Origin: Capronia americana
Lineage: Eukaryota > Ascomycota > Eurotiomycetes > Chaetothyriales > Herpotrichiellaceae
Direction of reading: 5' to 3'
DNA: 64,000 bases
Assembly (NCBI GenBank): GCA_016110215.1
Contig: JADWQD010000002.1
Span: 2,937,661-3,001,660 of the forward strand
The notes beneath the pieces are model-generated. The model was not told the DNA's origin and did no database searches. It saw only the letters and a list, made by a program, of their open reading frames with translations. The position numbers and the translations under genes are program-made. Below are positions 11,631 through 22,017 of this stretch, piece by piece (the first letter of the stretch is position 1; every line of letters starts with the position of its first letter).

Positions 11631-12493
11631 ATACTGGCTAGCATACGCCGACCCTAGTGCGCCTATCGATAGCTTGAGAATTTGGAAGTTTTATCTCTCA
11701 ACGACGGAGAGGGAGGGATACATATACATAGCGAGTGGCTGAATGTACCCGCGTCTAGTCGGAACAGTATATGTGCTGTATTGCAGACATGCGGACGTGC
11801 AGGCCCTATGCTACGCTCCTCACGCTTATATCACCCCCTAAACAGCGGACCAAGTTCACGCCCATGCAAGAGACCGCATGTGACGAATCGAAACGGTGAG
11901 CGCTCGCCAACCCTCCAACTTATCCATAAGTAATAACCATCACATAAATACAATACATATATACTACCCTGAATCACCTATATCGTGTACTCCCCCGTCG
12001 CGCCCGCCCTCATTGATGAGCCCGATAAACTCTGTCCTTCTCGACCTCGACCACTCTGCATGTCCAAGGTGTGTGTGCGTGTGCGTGCATACGCGCATCT
12101 CCCCACGACAGCTCGTCACCCTCCCTTCCCCCTGCAAGAACCATGAATAAACTGCAAGAAAGCCAGGACGAGGTAATCATATATATGGACCCTGAGGAAT
12201 ATAGACTAGGCCAGCGCGGTGTAATGTACTGTACTGTAGTGTGTCGTGTCGTGGCGTAGCGTGTCGTGATATCCGAGCCTGAATATATAGTCTCTGCCAT
12301 ACAAACTCCAAGCCAACGCTCGGAAAGCTCCGCTCCGTACGCGATTCCAAGACCCCGCAAGGAGCGATGTACGGAGGATGCTCAAGAGAAAAAACAAGGG
12401 GGGTAGGGAGCAGAGAATCGAATGGGAGCGAGGAAGTGAGTCAGTGAGTGGGTGAGTGAGTGATCGGTGCGCGCCAATTCCCCCCCGGGTCAA
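11631..12493. other. Intergenic region between convergent genes
   Basis: Convergent 3' regions of the hydrolase gene and the PIN-like transporter gene. No domain-bearing frame seen; contains a short GTGTGCGTGTGCGTGCA purine/pyrimidine alternation near 12071. Confidence 0.55.
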
Positions 12494-14226
12494 TTATTCC
12501 GGAATAGCAGCCTTCGCGGCCTGCAGGGCGCCCACGACTGTGAAGCTCAGGATCGGAGAGATCAGGTACGAGATCTGGGGGGTTCATGTCAGCCTGGCCG
12601 GTTCGGCGAAGCATGGCTTGGAGACGAGAAACACGTAGGCCGATGGATGGGACGAGCCCAGTGAAGTCAAGTCGGGCTAGGAGGGAGTAACGCACCGTCA
12701 GCAGCTTTGCAATGTTCCTCTCGTCCTCCTCCTCGGCGTCGCTGACTTGGATGAGGGTGATTAGTTTCATGGCGGGTGGTCCGGTCGGCTATAGTGCGCG
12801 AGGGGGGACAAACGGCGTTAGCGAGTGCGCTTCACGATGAGGAGCGGATACAAATATGTTCGTATCAAATAACGTGGGTAAACCGAGGAGAGAGAAGGAA
12901 ATAGACCCGGGTTCGCGAAAAACTCACCATCAACATCATGGCAAACCACAACATGGGATCACTTCCTAGGATGGTCCCCTCTTTCGCCACCACGTACACG
13001 AGGTAGATGCTCCCGGCCGGCCAGATGACGAATCTGATCACCATGATGAAAGCCACGGTGATCCACGGCATCTTCTTCGGCCTGTCCGCTGCTGACGTGT
13101 CGGAAGACGTGTTCCGCGCCTCCTTCATGGCCGTGTAGAGACTCACGCCCGCGACGACAACAGGCAATGGCACGAACAGCTCGCCAATACTCTTCAGCGA
13201 GGCGGTCAACCAGGCGGTGAAGACGCCTCCCTCGGAGGTGTCGTTGAAGAAAGCGCGGTGCAAGACGGGGATAAGACCGATTACCGCTCCGATGATGGCC
13301 CCTAGCAGCGGGGCATTGAAGAAATCGCTGATGAACAACAGCCACCATTTGGCACGAGGCCCAAGTTTATACCATTGCCTCTTGGGCACGATGGAGGGGC
13401 GGCGATTCTGTGGGATAGCGAGCGAGGCACGTCGCGTGGACGGCTGGGCCTGCTTGGCCGCGACGGACGAGCGCCGAGTGGAAGGGAAGAAGGTGTTCTC
13501 GGCGTAGTTAATGGCCGAGGCGAGCGTCGTGGTCGAGCGCCGTTCGTCGGGACCACCGCGCGGACTGTGTGTGGCTGGACTCCGCAGCAGGGCGGTGCGT
13601 TCGTCGCCGTTTCCGTCGGCCTGGTCGTCATACTGCTGCTCCGTGGCATCAAATGGCCCGTCACTGTCGTCTGCTTCTTCCTTCGAGTTGTCGGCCTCGG
13701 GCGCGTGCTCCGTGTCGATCAATCTCGGCCCCACGGCGAATGTTAGACAGCTGCTGACAGTGGCGAAGACCAAGAAATACGATTTCGCGCGGGCGACCAT
13801 CGCGCGGGTGCTTTCGTCCGTCACGATCAGAGCACGGAGGATCCCCGTCTCATCCAACGCTCCGATCAGCAACAACGGGTAAGAGGTGGTGTTGTTGAAC
13901 ATCAGCGCCACCGTGGTCCAGTCGGGCATACCCAGCCAGAAATGTGCCATGATGCCAATCGCAAAGGAAATGAGATGGCAGATGATAGCCCAGACGAATA
14001 CGATCAGGTACCGATTGGCAGATCCAGAATGCAGTTGAGAGCCGATATGGACAACGAGCAGGGCGGGCAGGAACATACGGACGCATATTTTGCTGATTGC
14101 TTTGGTGCTGGCGCCATTGAGCAGCTTCAGGTGTGCGGCCACGCCACCGTAAAAGATGACCAGCAACACCGACAGCGAGGCTTGAATGGCAGCAAGAAAG
14201 GAGTCCAGGAGCCCGGTTTGCGCCAT
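12494..14226 (-). CDS. Auxin efflux carrier (PIN-like) family membrane transporter
   Basis: Three exons: 14226-12928, 12788-12696 and 12574-12494, with introns of 139 and 121 nt, giving 490 aa in one frame. The N-terminal block has about four to five hydrophobic helices beginning with an ASLSVLLVIFYGG segment and a FNNTTSYPLLLI motif typical of the fungal PIN-like family; a hydrophilic, acidic and Ser/Arg-rich cytoplasmic loop (about 180-290) follows; the C-terminal block has another set of helices (FFNAPLLGAIIG, LFVPLPVVVAGVSLY). The second exon carries the conserved GPPAMKL motif and the last exon supplies the final helix ISPILSFTVVGALQAA. Fungal members are ER or plasma-membrane proteins of unclear substrate; the auxin name comes from plants and does not imply auxin transport here. 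Confidence 0.9.
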
Positions 14227-14700
14227 TTTCAGTGCGTCGCAGCCGTGGCTCGAGCAGGAAGTGTCGTGAAGGAAGCTCAGCGCCCAAGGTCAACAGAGGG
14301 GGGCGTGGGGGGGCACGCCGGGGGAAGCTGTTGCACCAGGTGGAGTAAGCAGAAGCCAAGACCCGCTAGCGAAAGCTTGGCTCGATCGCTTATCGCCTGC
14401 CCGATTTGATTCGCCCGGATTCGACGCGGGGGAATCTACGAGTCCTTATTGTGATCACGTCATATCGACAGTTCTTGAGCAACATCTGGTCGTCATCAGG
14501 TCGATACAATCCCGAATACGGTAGAGACCACCAGTGATTGAGGCCGGTCACTTTGGGGTACTATCGTGACAATACATGATACAGTCGAACATGGTAAAAG
14601 GGCGCGTGCTCAACCTGGAAGCGGAAATGGGCTCTGGTGACATACAGGTTCGACGATTGTATACTTTTGATATTTCGTAGTGCCAATGGTTGCATTTTGT
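14227..14700. other. Intergenic, no gene recognised
   Basis: Upstream of the PIN-like gene and downstream of the GID4-like gene (both minus strand). No coding or RNA signal seen. Confidence 0.6.
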
Positions 14701-17133
14701 TCACCGAAACCCAATCGAAGGAAACCATTTTTTGATCCCGACCGGTTCTTTGCAGTCTCGCATTCCACATGCACAAGCATAATCGTCGCTGGGCATGGAC
14801 GTACCCTCGGGCACCATCTTGAGCGGCTGGTACGGCTGTGATCCAGGGTCGTAGTACAACCCGTCGATCTCTCCAGTCAGCCTGTTCAGGGCAATGTAGT
14901 AAAAGCCCGAAATGGTCAGCCCCAGGGAGGTAGACCCATTGTTACTGGGCGCACCGGCGGCGGCTGACGGTGCCGCTGATGGCGCCGTCGTCGTCAGGAT
15001 TGCACTCGTTGGACTTGGATTGTTGGAATTTCCAGGTGCCGGAACAAAACATCGCTCTTTCCAACGCATCAAGATCCACTCGTTTCCAACATTCTCGTCC
15101 ATCCATTTCGCGCTCCCAAGGCACCGCGCCATGATTCGATCGGCTTCAATTTCCTTGTCCTCCTCTGTCTCGAAAGTCTTTGGTTGTGGTTCAAGTGTTG
15201 CTGGTGCTAGAGAAGTGGCTGAACCGCCCGCGCTGCCGTGAAACTCCTTATTCTCTGCTTCCTGGCCGGCGGCCTTGCGGAATGCATCCCACAGGGGGCT
15301 GTTCTGCTGGTATTCGCTTCTCTTTCTGCCTTGCAGGTGCCTAACCCGCTCGATTTCTTTCTTGAAAGGTCCCAATCTTTGCCAATAACGCGCATCCACA
15401 CCGAGTCCACCGACCTCGTAGTCGCGGCCCTCTTTCTCCGTCTCCAGGGGCTGGCGTCGAAAATCAATGATCTCTCCTGTGAAACACGAGGATATGCTGC
15501 TTGTGGGAGTAGTATGGGCAGGTGATGTCGACTGTTGAACAGAAGATAGACTGTCTGGCATATGACTTGCCGACATGGTCCCACTGAGTGTCATCGTATC
15601 CCAATCAACGGTTGTAATGGTCACATTTACCGGCCAGCCGTTTACGTTGCGCAAGTGAGCAACTTGCGTAGGGTGTGAAGAAAGTGATGTCGCTGAGCGC
15701 TGGGATAAAGACCACCTGCCGTTACCGTCCTGTAACAGATCCGACAGATAGCGCTCCGCGTCGACCAAGCCATCCTGGGGAGTGCGAGCAGATTCGTCCC
15801 CACCAAGCCGAGACAAAATTTCTCTTCTTAAAAATGGCAACCTTGGGAACAAGTCTCCTTGCCCTTGCCGATCTTGCCGCAGCGCCGCTGCCAGCAATCT
15901 CGACTGATTTATCATCTCGGGGCCTATGGACTGCCGGCCGTTCCATGCCATCCCTGGCTGCAACCAAGAACTCCAGTGCGGGACAGGAAGACTGTTGATG
16001 TGCATGGGCAAATCGCTAGGGGTGTTCGAGTCCTCGGAGGCGTACAGCGAGTCGAGCCCTAACCTCCTAGCTGCCTCCAGCCCTCCTTCCACACCAGTCT
16101 CTCTCAGCTCTGACAGATATCGGAGCAATTTTCTGACTCGCGTGAACGCATCTGGCGGTTTTGGGTCGGTCGGTGCAATGAAGCGAGGCTCGTGCGAAGT
16201 CCGGGCACTTTGGGCATGGGCTGGGATGGCATCCCGTTGAAGCCGTTCCCCCAAGGTCCCCGTTCGCGGAAGCCTCATAGTGTGATCCTCATCTTCGTTC
16301 CAGTATGCTCGCAGGGCACTTGCAGTGGGCACGGCTCCCAAGTCAGAGCCTCCGCTCCTGGACGTCCTCAGAGTATTGCGAGCTGATCTGTAATTTTGCA
16401 CGGCCCTTTCAAGGCGCTGCAGATCCCTGCGTGCGTTGGGGTCTGCGTTGGGGGCTGCCGTGCTCATGCCTTCCATTTCAGGATCGCTGTCATCACTCGA
16501 GTACTGCTCCGGGAACTCTGGAGGTGGGATCCCCCTCATGGCGAAATCGTAGAGATTTCGTCGATGTATACCATCAGCAGTCGCAGGATAACTTCGGCGG
16601 TCCAGTTCGCGCTGCATGGCGGCGGACTGGGTCGTCCTGGCTCTGGTCCGTTCGCTCTGCATGATGACCCTGGCTCTATTCTCTGCAGACCAATATTGAA
16701 ACTCTTCTTCCGTCAAATAAGTCCTCCGCGAGAAGAGGTCGTCGCTGGCGGGTTGTAGATGAGATCGTCCAACGTCGCTATTTTGTGTTCTGGGGCGCAC
16801 TTCCCATTGATCCTCGCGGGACCTTGGGCGAGGTGGAGACGGGGTCAAGGTGGAGGCTAGATCGGGCACGGGGGTAGCTATGGCTTCTTGAATGTGTTGA
16901 AGGTAGGTCATCAAAGGAGGAGTCGTGGGGCGGGTGGCCTGCGGGCGAGAACAAAGTGAGCACGCTGCAACTCGGGTAGCAATGCAGCCGGCCAGACAAT
17001 GGAACCCCGGCAGAATAGTGACGGCGGTGACTTAGATACGAGTCTGCAAGTGTACTCGTAGAGATGCAGACGACGTAAAATGGATGTGGCCCTGATACCC
17101 TGTACTTACAGTAGGTGAGTTGGCGGGTGGCAT
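14701..17133 (-). CDS. GID4/VID24-domain protein, candidate substrate receptor of the GID E3 ligase
   Basis: Two exons: a 24-nt first exon 17133-17110 (eight codons, MPPANSPT) and 16938-14701, separated by a 171-nt GTAAGT...CAG intron; 753 aa. If the small exon were wrong the next in-frame ATG is at 16911. The first ~430 residues are disordered and rich in Arg, Ser and acidic patches. The C-terminal ~300 residues match the VID24/GID4 beta-barrel: SCFTGEIIDF, RDY...DARYWQRLGPF, NEWILMRWKERCFVP and SGFYYIALNRLTGEIDGLYY followed by DPGSQPYQ. In yeast Gid4 binds N-degrons (for example of gluconeogenic enzymes) and docks them on the GID/CTLH ubiquitin ligase. A long N-terminal extension distinguishes it from the ~360-aa yeast Gid4; it could equally be a GID10/GID11-like receptor. 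Confidence 0.85.
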
Positions 17134-17905
17134 CAGGTCAGAGGCGAGTGTCAAGGGCCGTCGCACGCGGCCGCCGATTGGCCTCGCCCGGTTGACGTTT
17201 CCGCACGGACGCCTGAAGCTGCAGTAGGAAGTACCGGAGCTTGTGAGTTATGTATGCTCTTCAGCTCGGATACCCAGAGTGTCGGAAGGTCTGTGCAATG
17301 GACAGTCTCTTCGACTGCGACAGTCACCAGCGAAGGGTGGTGGTGTTACGACAGCGACGGGGGGCATTGGATCCGCGATGAGGAGACACGATGGTGACGG
17401 CAGCTTCAGGCCTGCCAAACCACAGCCAAACCTTCTCGATCGTTACCACAGTTCGCAGATTGCCGAATGGTGTGCGTCGTTGCCCGCCTCCCCCGCCGCT
17501 ACTGCATCGCCTCCAGCTTCTGGAGAAGCTTCCAGGCCAGGCGCCAATCACCAGTGCCATGAGGTGCTTCAGACCTGCCAATGAGGTAATTGATTGCTTC
17601 CACGATGAGCCCCGAAACGCTGCTCGATCTGAGATCACATTCCAACTCATGCCGCCCAGCATCGAGTTCCGGCCATGACTTCCGCGGCATTCGTCCGGAG
17701 CTGGCAGACATCCCTAGTCGAGATGCGCCGCTCTGAACACAACGCAAGTGCGTTTAATGGAGAAATTACGATGTTCTCACGGATCGACTATGATGAAACT
17801 CTGGAAGCAGAGATGAAGAGGCAGCGTCTCAGCGTCTGTTCAAGATGTGACAGGATACAAGGCTGTTCTCGACGCAGGACTCTCCGGCACCCAAGCAACT
17901 GCTGT
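17134..17905. other. Intergenic, no gene recognised
   Basis: Between the GID4-like gene and the 3' end of the next minus-strand hydrolase gene. Overlapping short frames only. Confidence 0.55.
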
Positions 17906-18754
17906 CTACATTTTCGTATCTTGGATGAAGCGAAGGATCTCTGAGATGCACTGCTCGGCCTTGTCCACGTATATTTCATGGCCGGCTCCATCAACAATCA
18001 CCAACTTACTTCCCTCAATCTGCTGCTGAATTGCAGTCTGTTCCGCCACTCTGGTTGCTGCACTGTTTGCAGGAGCAAGGATGAGTGTTGGCACTCTGAT
18101 CTGCGAGAGATATGGCCTTGCATCAAGTGTCCCCAAGAACTCTGCATAGCTGGCTAGTCCCTCGCCGGGACTGACTGAAATCTGGTCCAGCCACCATTTA
18201 TGGTATGCTGGGTCTGGGTGTGTCATGGTGCCCGGCTGAGCCTTCAGCCTCTCCGCCCATCCGCGAGAACCCAATGTCCGACACGCCTCTGCAAAACTCG
18301 CTTCCCCGAAAGCTAAGAAAGTCTGGGTGGCTTCCGGGAGATATGCAGGAGAAGAGCAAATGGTCAGGCTTCTCAGCCTTTCGGGGTGCTTCGCTGCGAG
18401 AATCTCTCCTAGCATACCGCTTGTGCTCTCGCCAAAGAAGTGAACCTTCTCAATCTTGAGCTGGTCAAGGGTGTCAATGATATCACCGAGAATGGCGTCG
18501 AGAGTGTACACATCCGGTTTGTCGGAGATCGGAGGAGCACTTGAATATCCATGACCCCGAAGATCCCGCCGGATGACATTGTAGTCCCGGGAGAGGGCAG
18601 GTACCCAATGATAGAAGAATGCTGCATGTCGAGCAAAGCCGCCTTGGAGGAGGATCGTCTCGCGAGACTCCCTCCACGGGTCGGTAAAGTCGTCTGCGAT
18701 AAGATGTGTTGTCTCACCAGACGGATGTGTTATGAACTGACTTCCAGTACGCAT
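17906..18754 (-). CDS. Alpha/beta hydrolase (epoxide hydrolase / enol-lactonase-like fold)
   Basis: Single exon, 282 aa, ATG at 18754. Features in order: LLQGGFARHAAFF oxyanion region, RRDLRGHGYS strand-turn, nucleophile elbow FFGESTSGM with Ser110, and the C-terminal histidine motif DGAGHEIYVD with His259. The usual acidic residue after strand 6 or 7 is not obvious: the site reads PTLILAPANSA, without Asp. The nucleophile motif GESTS also replaces the usual last Gly. The family resembles fungal 3-oxoadipate enol-lactonase-like hydrolases, but the substrate is unknown. It lies 239 bp downstream of a 3-hydroxyisobutyrate-dehydrogenase-like gene on the same strand, so the two may act in one catabolic pathway; this is inference from proximity. 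Confidence 0.85.
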   Translation of the reverse strand: MRTGSQFITHPSGETTHLIADDFTDPWRESRETILLQGGFARHAAFFYHWVPALSRDYNVIRRDLRGHGYSSAPPISDKPDVYTLDAILGDIIDTLDQLKIEKVHFFGESTSGMLGEILAAKHPERLRSLTICSSPAYLPEATQTFLAFGEASFAEACRTLGSRGWAERLKAQPGTMTHPDPAYHKWWLDQISVSPGEGLASYAEFLGTLDARPYLSQIRVPTLILAPANSAATRVAEQTAIQQQIEGSKLVIVDGAGHEIYVDKAEQCISEILRFIQDTKM

Positions 18755-18993
18755 CGTCGACTACGTGTCTGCGGATATGCTCGTGTCGAAGTCTGACAGG
18801 GCAACATGCACGATCCTGATTGAGAATGCTTGCTTGACGAAGTCATGGGGCAGGCCATGGGGGTAAGATGGGTGGGGATGTGGAGAACAATGGCCTGCCT
18901 GTTCTGGGGTACAGGAGGTGTGTACGAGATACTTCAGCCTCGCTCAAACGCTATGTTGCAAGGCTGTCTACCGCATTCTTCCACCTTCAGCCG

Positions 18994-20107
18994 CTACAGA
19001 TTCGCAACGCGCTCGTCCCTTTTCTTTGCATAGTCATCCTCCGTATCACCCGTCAGCCATAGATACACGCTCGACCCGTCCCGGTCGATACATCTCGGGT
19101 CCCCGGCAGCCTGCTCAAACACTTTGAGTGCTGTTTCTGCTGTTCTCGGCTGAATTCCCACCTCTCTGCCGGCCTCGACTCCCAGCGAGATATCTTTGAT
19201 CATCATCTGGCTTTTGAATCCCGGCTTATAGCCATTGCTACTGGGCACATGCGGGAGCACATAGGGAACAGGCTGGACGTTGTCACACATCCAGGATTGA
19301 CCGGTCGAGTTCTTGATGCAATTATACAGTAATGACGGGTCGACGCCCTGGCGCACACCGATCGCCATGGCCTCGGCGATGGTCAATAGCGTGGTGCAGG
19401 AGATGTAATTGTTCGAAATTTTGACGGCAAGGCCCGCACCGGGTGAGTCGCACCAGAAGAATTTCTCGGGAGAGCCCATCATGGAGATGGCGGCTTTGAT
19501 TCTCCTTGACATGGGATCCGAGTCCGATGGTGCTGAGTGACCGATCAGGAAGGAGAGCGTGCCTGCTTGAGCGCCAGGTAGTCCGCCCTAGACATCGCCA
19601 GCGACCTCATTAGCAATTGCTCGACGCCAATCCTCTCGTAATTTAGACCATACAGAGACAGGGGCATCCAGGAAGGTGCCTGATCCTGCATCCCTCAGTT
19701 TCTCACCGACGGTTCTCGACGACTGACAATCGATCGTGCTGCAGTCCAGCATCAATCTCTCCGAGTCCTCTGGCGCGGCGACCACTCCGGTCTCAGGATC
19801 CAGAAATACTTGACGAACTTCTGCCGCCCCGGGCACAATGGAGATGACAATCTTCGCATGGGAAGCTGCTTCTTTGGCCGAATCAACGACGCAGATCGAG
19901 CCGTAAGAGCCAAACTCGTGAGCAAAGCGCTCGCATGCCGATCGGTTAACGTCATGCACGTAGAGGATAGCCTTGGATGACATTTTCTTGCGGATGTTGC
20001 TTGCCATGGCGTAGCCCATCACGCCCACGCCTGGTCTCCCCATCAGCTAAGAGGCCGAGTACACAGGGTGACGGACACTTGCCTATGAAAGCGATGTGAT
20101 CCTCCAT
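18994..20107 (-). CDS. 3-hydroxyisobutyrate dehydrogenase-like NAD(P)-dependent oxidoreductase
   Basis: Three exons: 20107-20083, 20030-19654 and 19587-18994; 331 aa. The first intron (20082-20031, 52 nt) uses a GC donor in the context AG|GCAAGT, the consensus of GC-AG introns; the second (66 nt) is GT-AG. Splicing restores the Rossmann motif as FIGVGVMGYAMA. Other family marks: FLDAPVSGG at the second splice junction with GAQAGTLSFLIG, and GAGLAVKISNNY with the catalytic Lys. The family oxidises beta-hydroxyacids (valine catabolism, tartronate semialdehyde, or phosphonate-like acids). Family members are usually about 300 aa, so the length fits. Which acid it uses cannot be read from the sequence; no mitochondrial presequence is visible, which argues against the canonical valine enzyme. 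Confidence 0.9.
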
Positions 20108-22017
20108 GTTCGTAGACGACGCTCTAGCTTGGCCAACGCGACGAGTCGTGTGGCGTAGTTAATGACCAGTAACAGGAGAACTGTACAACTGTAGTGGTTT
20201 GACTTCTCCTCCCCACATAATTGTTTGAACGTCTACCGTTGTGCGCGAAAGACACGTACGATGTACGTACAGTCTCCCCCAACCTCACGCGCGACATACG
20301 GTACCTAGTAGGTGCCCAGAGCGTGGCCATTTGCTTGCACCTCGCCCTCACCCTCACTCCCACCCTCACCTTGACAATCACCCCCTCATCCAAACTTCTC
20401 CACGCTGTATTACTCCATACCGTGGCTAGCGCTACCGAGGATCTAACTTCAGTGGCACAAACGATTCTCTCTTTTTATCTTCTACCTGTACTTTCCTGTC
20501 TCTCTGGTGGACTTGCTCTGACTGGGCGGGAAGGGGATCTGGTTCGGATAGGCATTCTTCACCTCGATGTAGACAGTGAAGAGGGTTAGACAACCATGGA
20601 AGAATTCTTCGTCAACATGGTCGCTCTGACACGGTGCCATGATTTGACAGAAAAGTGATACGAAGAAGCGATGCGTGGCTGCCACACGTGCATAACTCTC
20701 ATTCACTCACGGCCCTCACATTTAGTACAGGTACTTTCGTGCAGATGCGAAAAGCGTATAAGGAAAAGAACCGTCGAGACCTGCAGAAAGCCGGGGGCAG
20801 TTGTGGTGGCTCATACATAAGATAACTTCTCCTGTACACAATCCCCCAAGTGGCGTCCACCAAAGAGCAATCAGTTCCCAAACAGCCGTACCCTCGCAGT
20901 TGCAAAGTTTGGTAAACGACGATGGTAGAAGTTGATGGTCGAGAAAAAGGTACTGCACCTGGCTGAAGAGCAATACTAGGAACTGGACCACCCTATCGAG
21001 AAGGGAACTCTTCTATTCAGCGTCACCCGTCAGAGCCACACCAAAAGGCCAGCTCAGATCAACCAAGTGACACCACACCCACCCCCAAACCTGCAATTTC
21101 AAACACGACACCACCTGGCACCGCAGAGACTGTCCCGAACGCGGAGGACTGGTACTTAATGCTGGTGAAGACGACCTTGTTGGGATTGCTGCTGGAGACC
21201 AGCTTGATCCACAGATTGATGGATATCTGGATTACCTTGGACTCTCCCTGCTGGATACACCTAGCCCGAACTTGCAGACATGAAAGCACCATACCCTGTT
21301 ATTACCATATTTACTTACGATCAATCTGGATGGCTATCGCTGACATAACTGGGGAGATGTTACTCCTTCTAGGGATGTTGGGAAACAAGCGCGGACTGTA
21401 TGCGCAGCGTAAGTGACGTGAAGTCCAAGGCCGTCTAGCAGCCGAGTTAATGAGCATCTGGAAGCCTTTCGTTGTCCAACGGTAGAGCAATGGTCATTGC
21501 CGCCAACATTCCATGCAATCCTTTCCTTTTATACCTGGTATTCCCCTTCTTGTACTGAGCAGTTTCATGGCCAGGCATTGGAAGGAAGCAAAGTTCGGTC
21601 CTTGATTCTCTGGCGGTGCTTTGCCTGCCGCGGTAGACGTTCCTCGCCTTTGGCAAACAGCGGTTTCTCATAGTCTGTCGGTGCCGGTGACAGAAATGCA
21701 CACACCCTCCTCACTCTCAGCTTGTGTTATCCTCACAAACATCTGTGCAGTCATGTGATTGGTCCAAGGGTGCTTGCCGCGTGCTCGTACATCACAATCC
21801 GACTCGGGCGCGTAATAAACTCGGTGACGGGTCCACAAAGAGAGGGAAGACACCTGCCCTCGTCGCGTTTGCTTGTCTCGACGACTCCGAACCAGGAGAG
21901 CTGCACGTGGTAACTGATGGTGTCCGTAGATGAGGGTTGGGTGAGGGTCTTGACTGTTTTAACCAGGCAACTTCACTAGCGCGACCAGGCAAATGCGACC
22001 GTCTGTGATCCGTCATC
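20108..22017. other. Intergenic, no firm gene
   Basis: 1.9 kb between divergent genes. One minus-strand frame with an ATG (21292-21059, 77 codons) ends in a hydrophobic Gly/Val-rich stretch and could be a small gene or remnant, but no family was recognised. No RNA gene or repeat seen. Confidence 0.5.
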
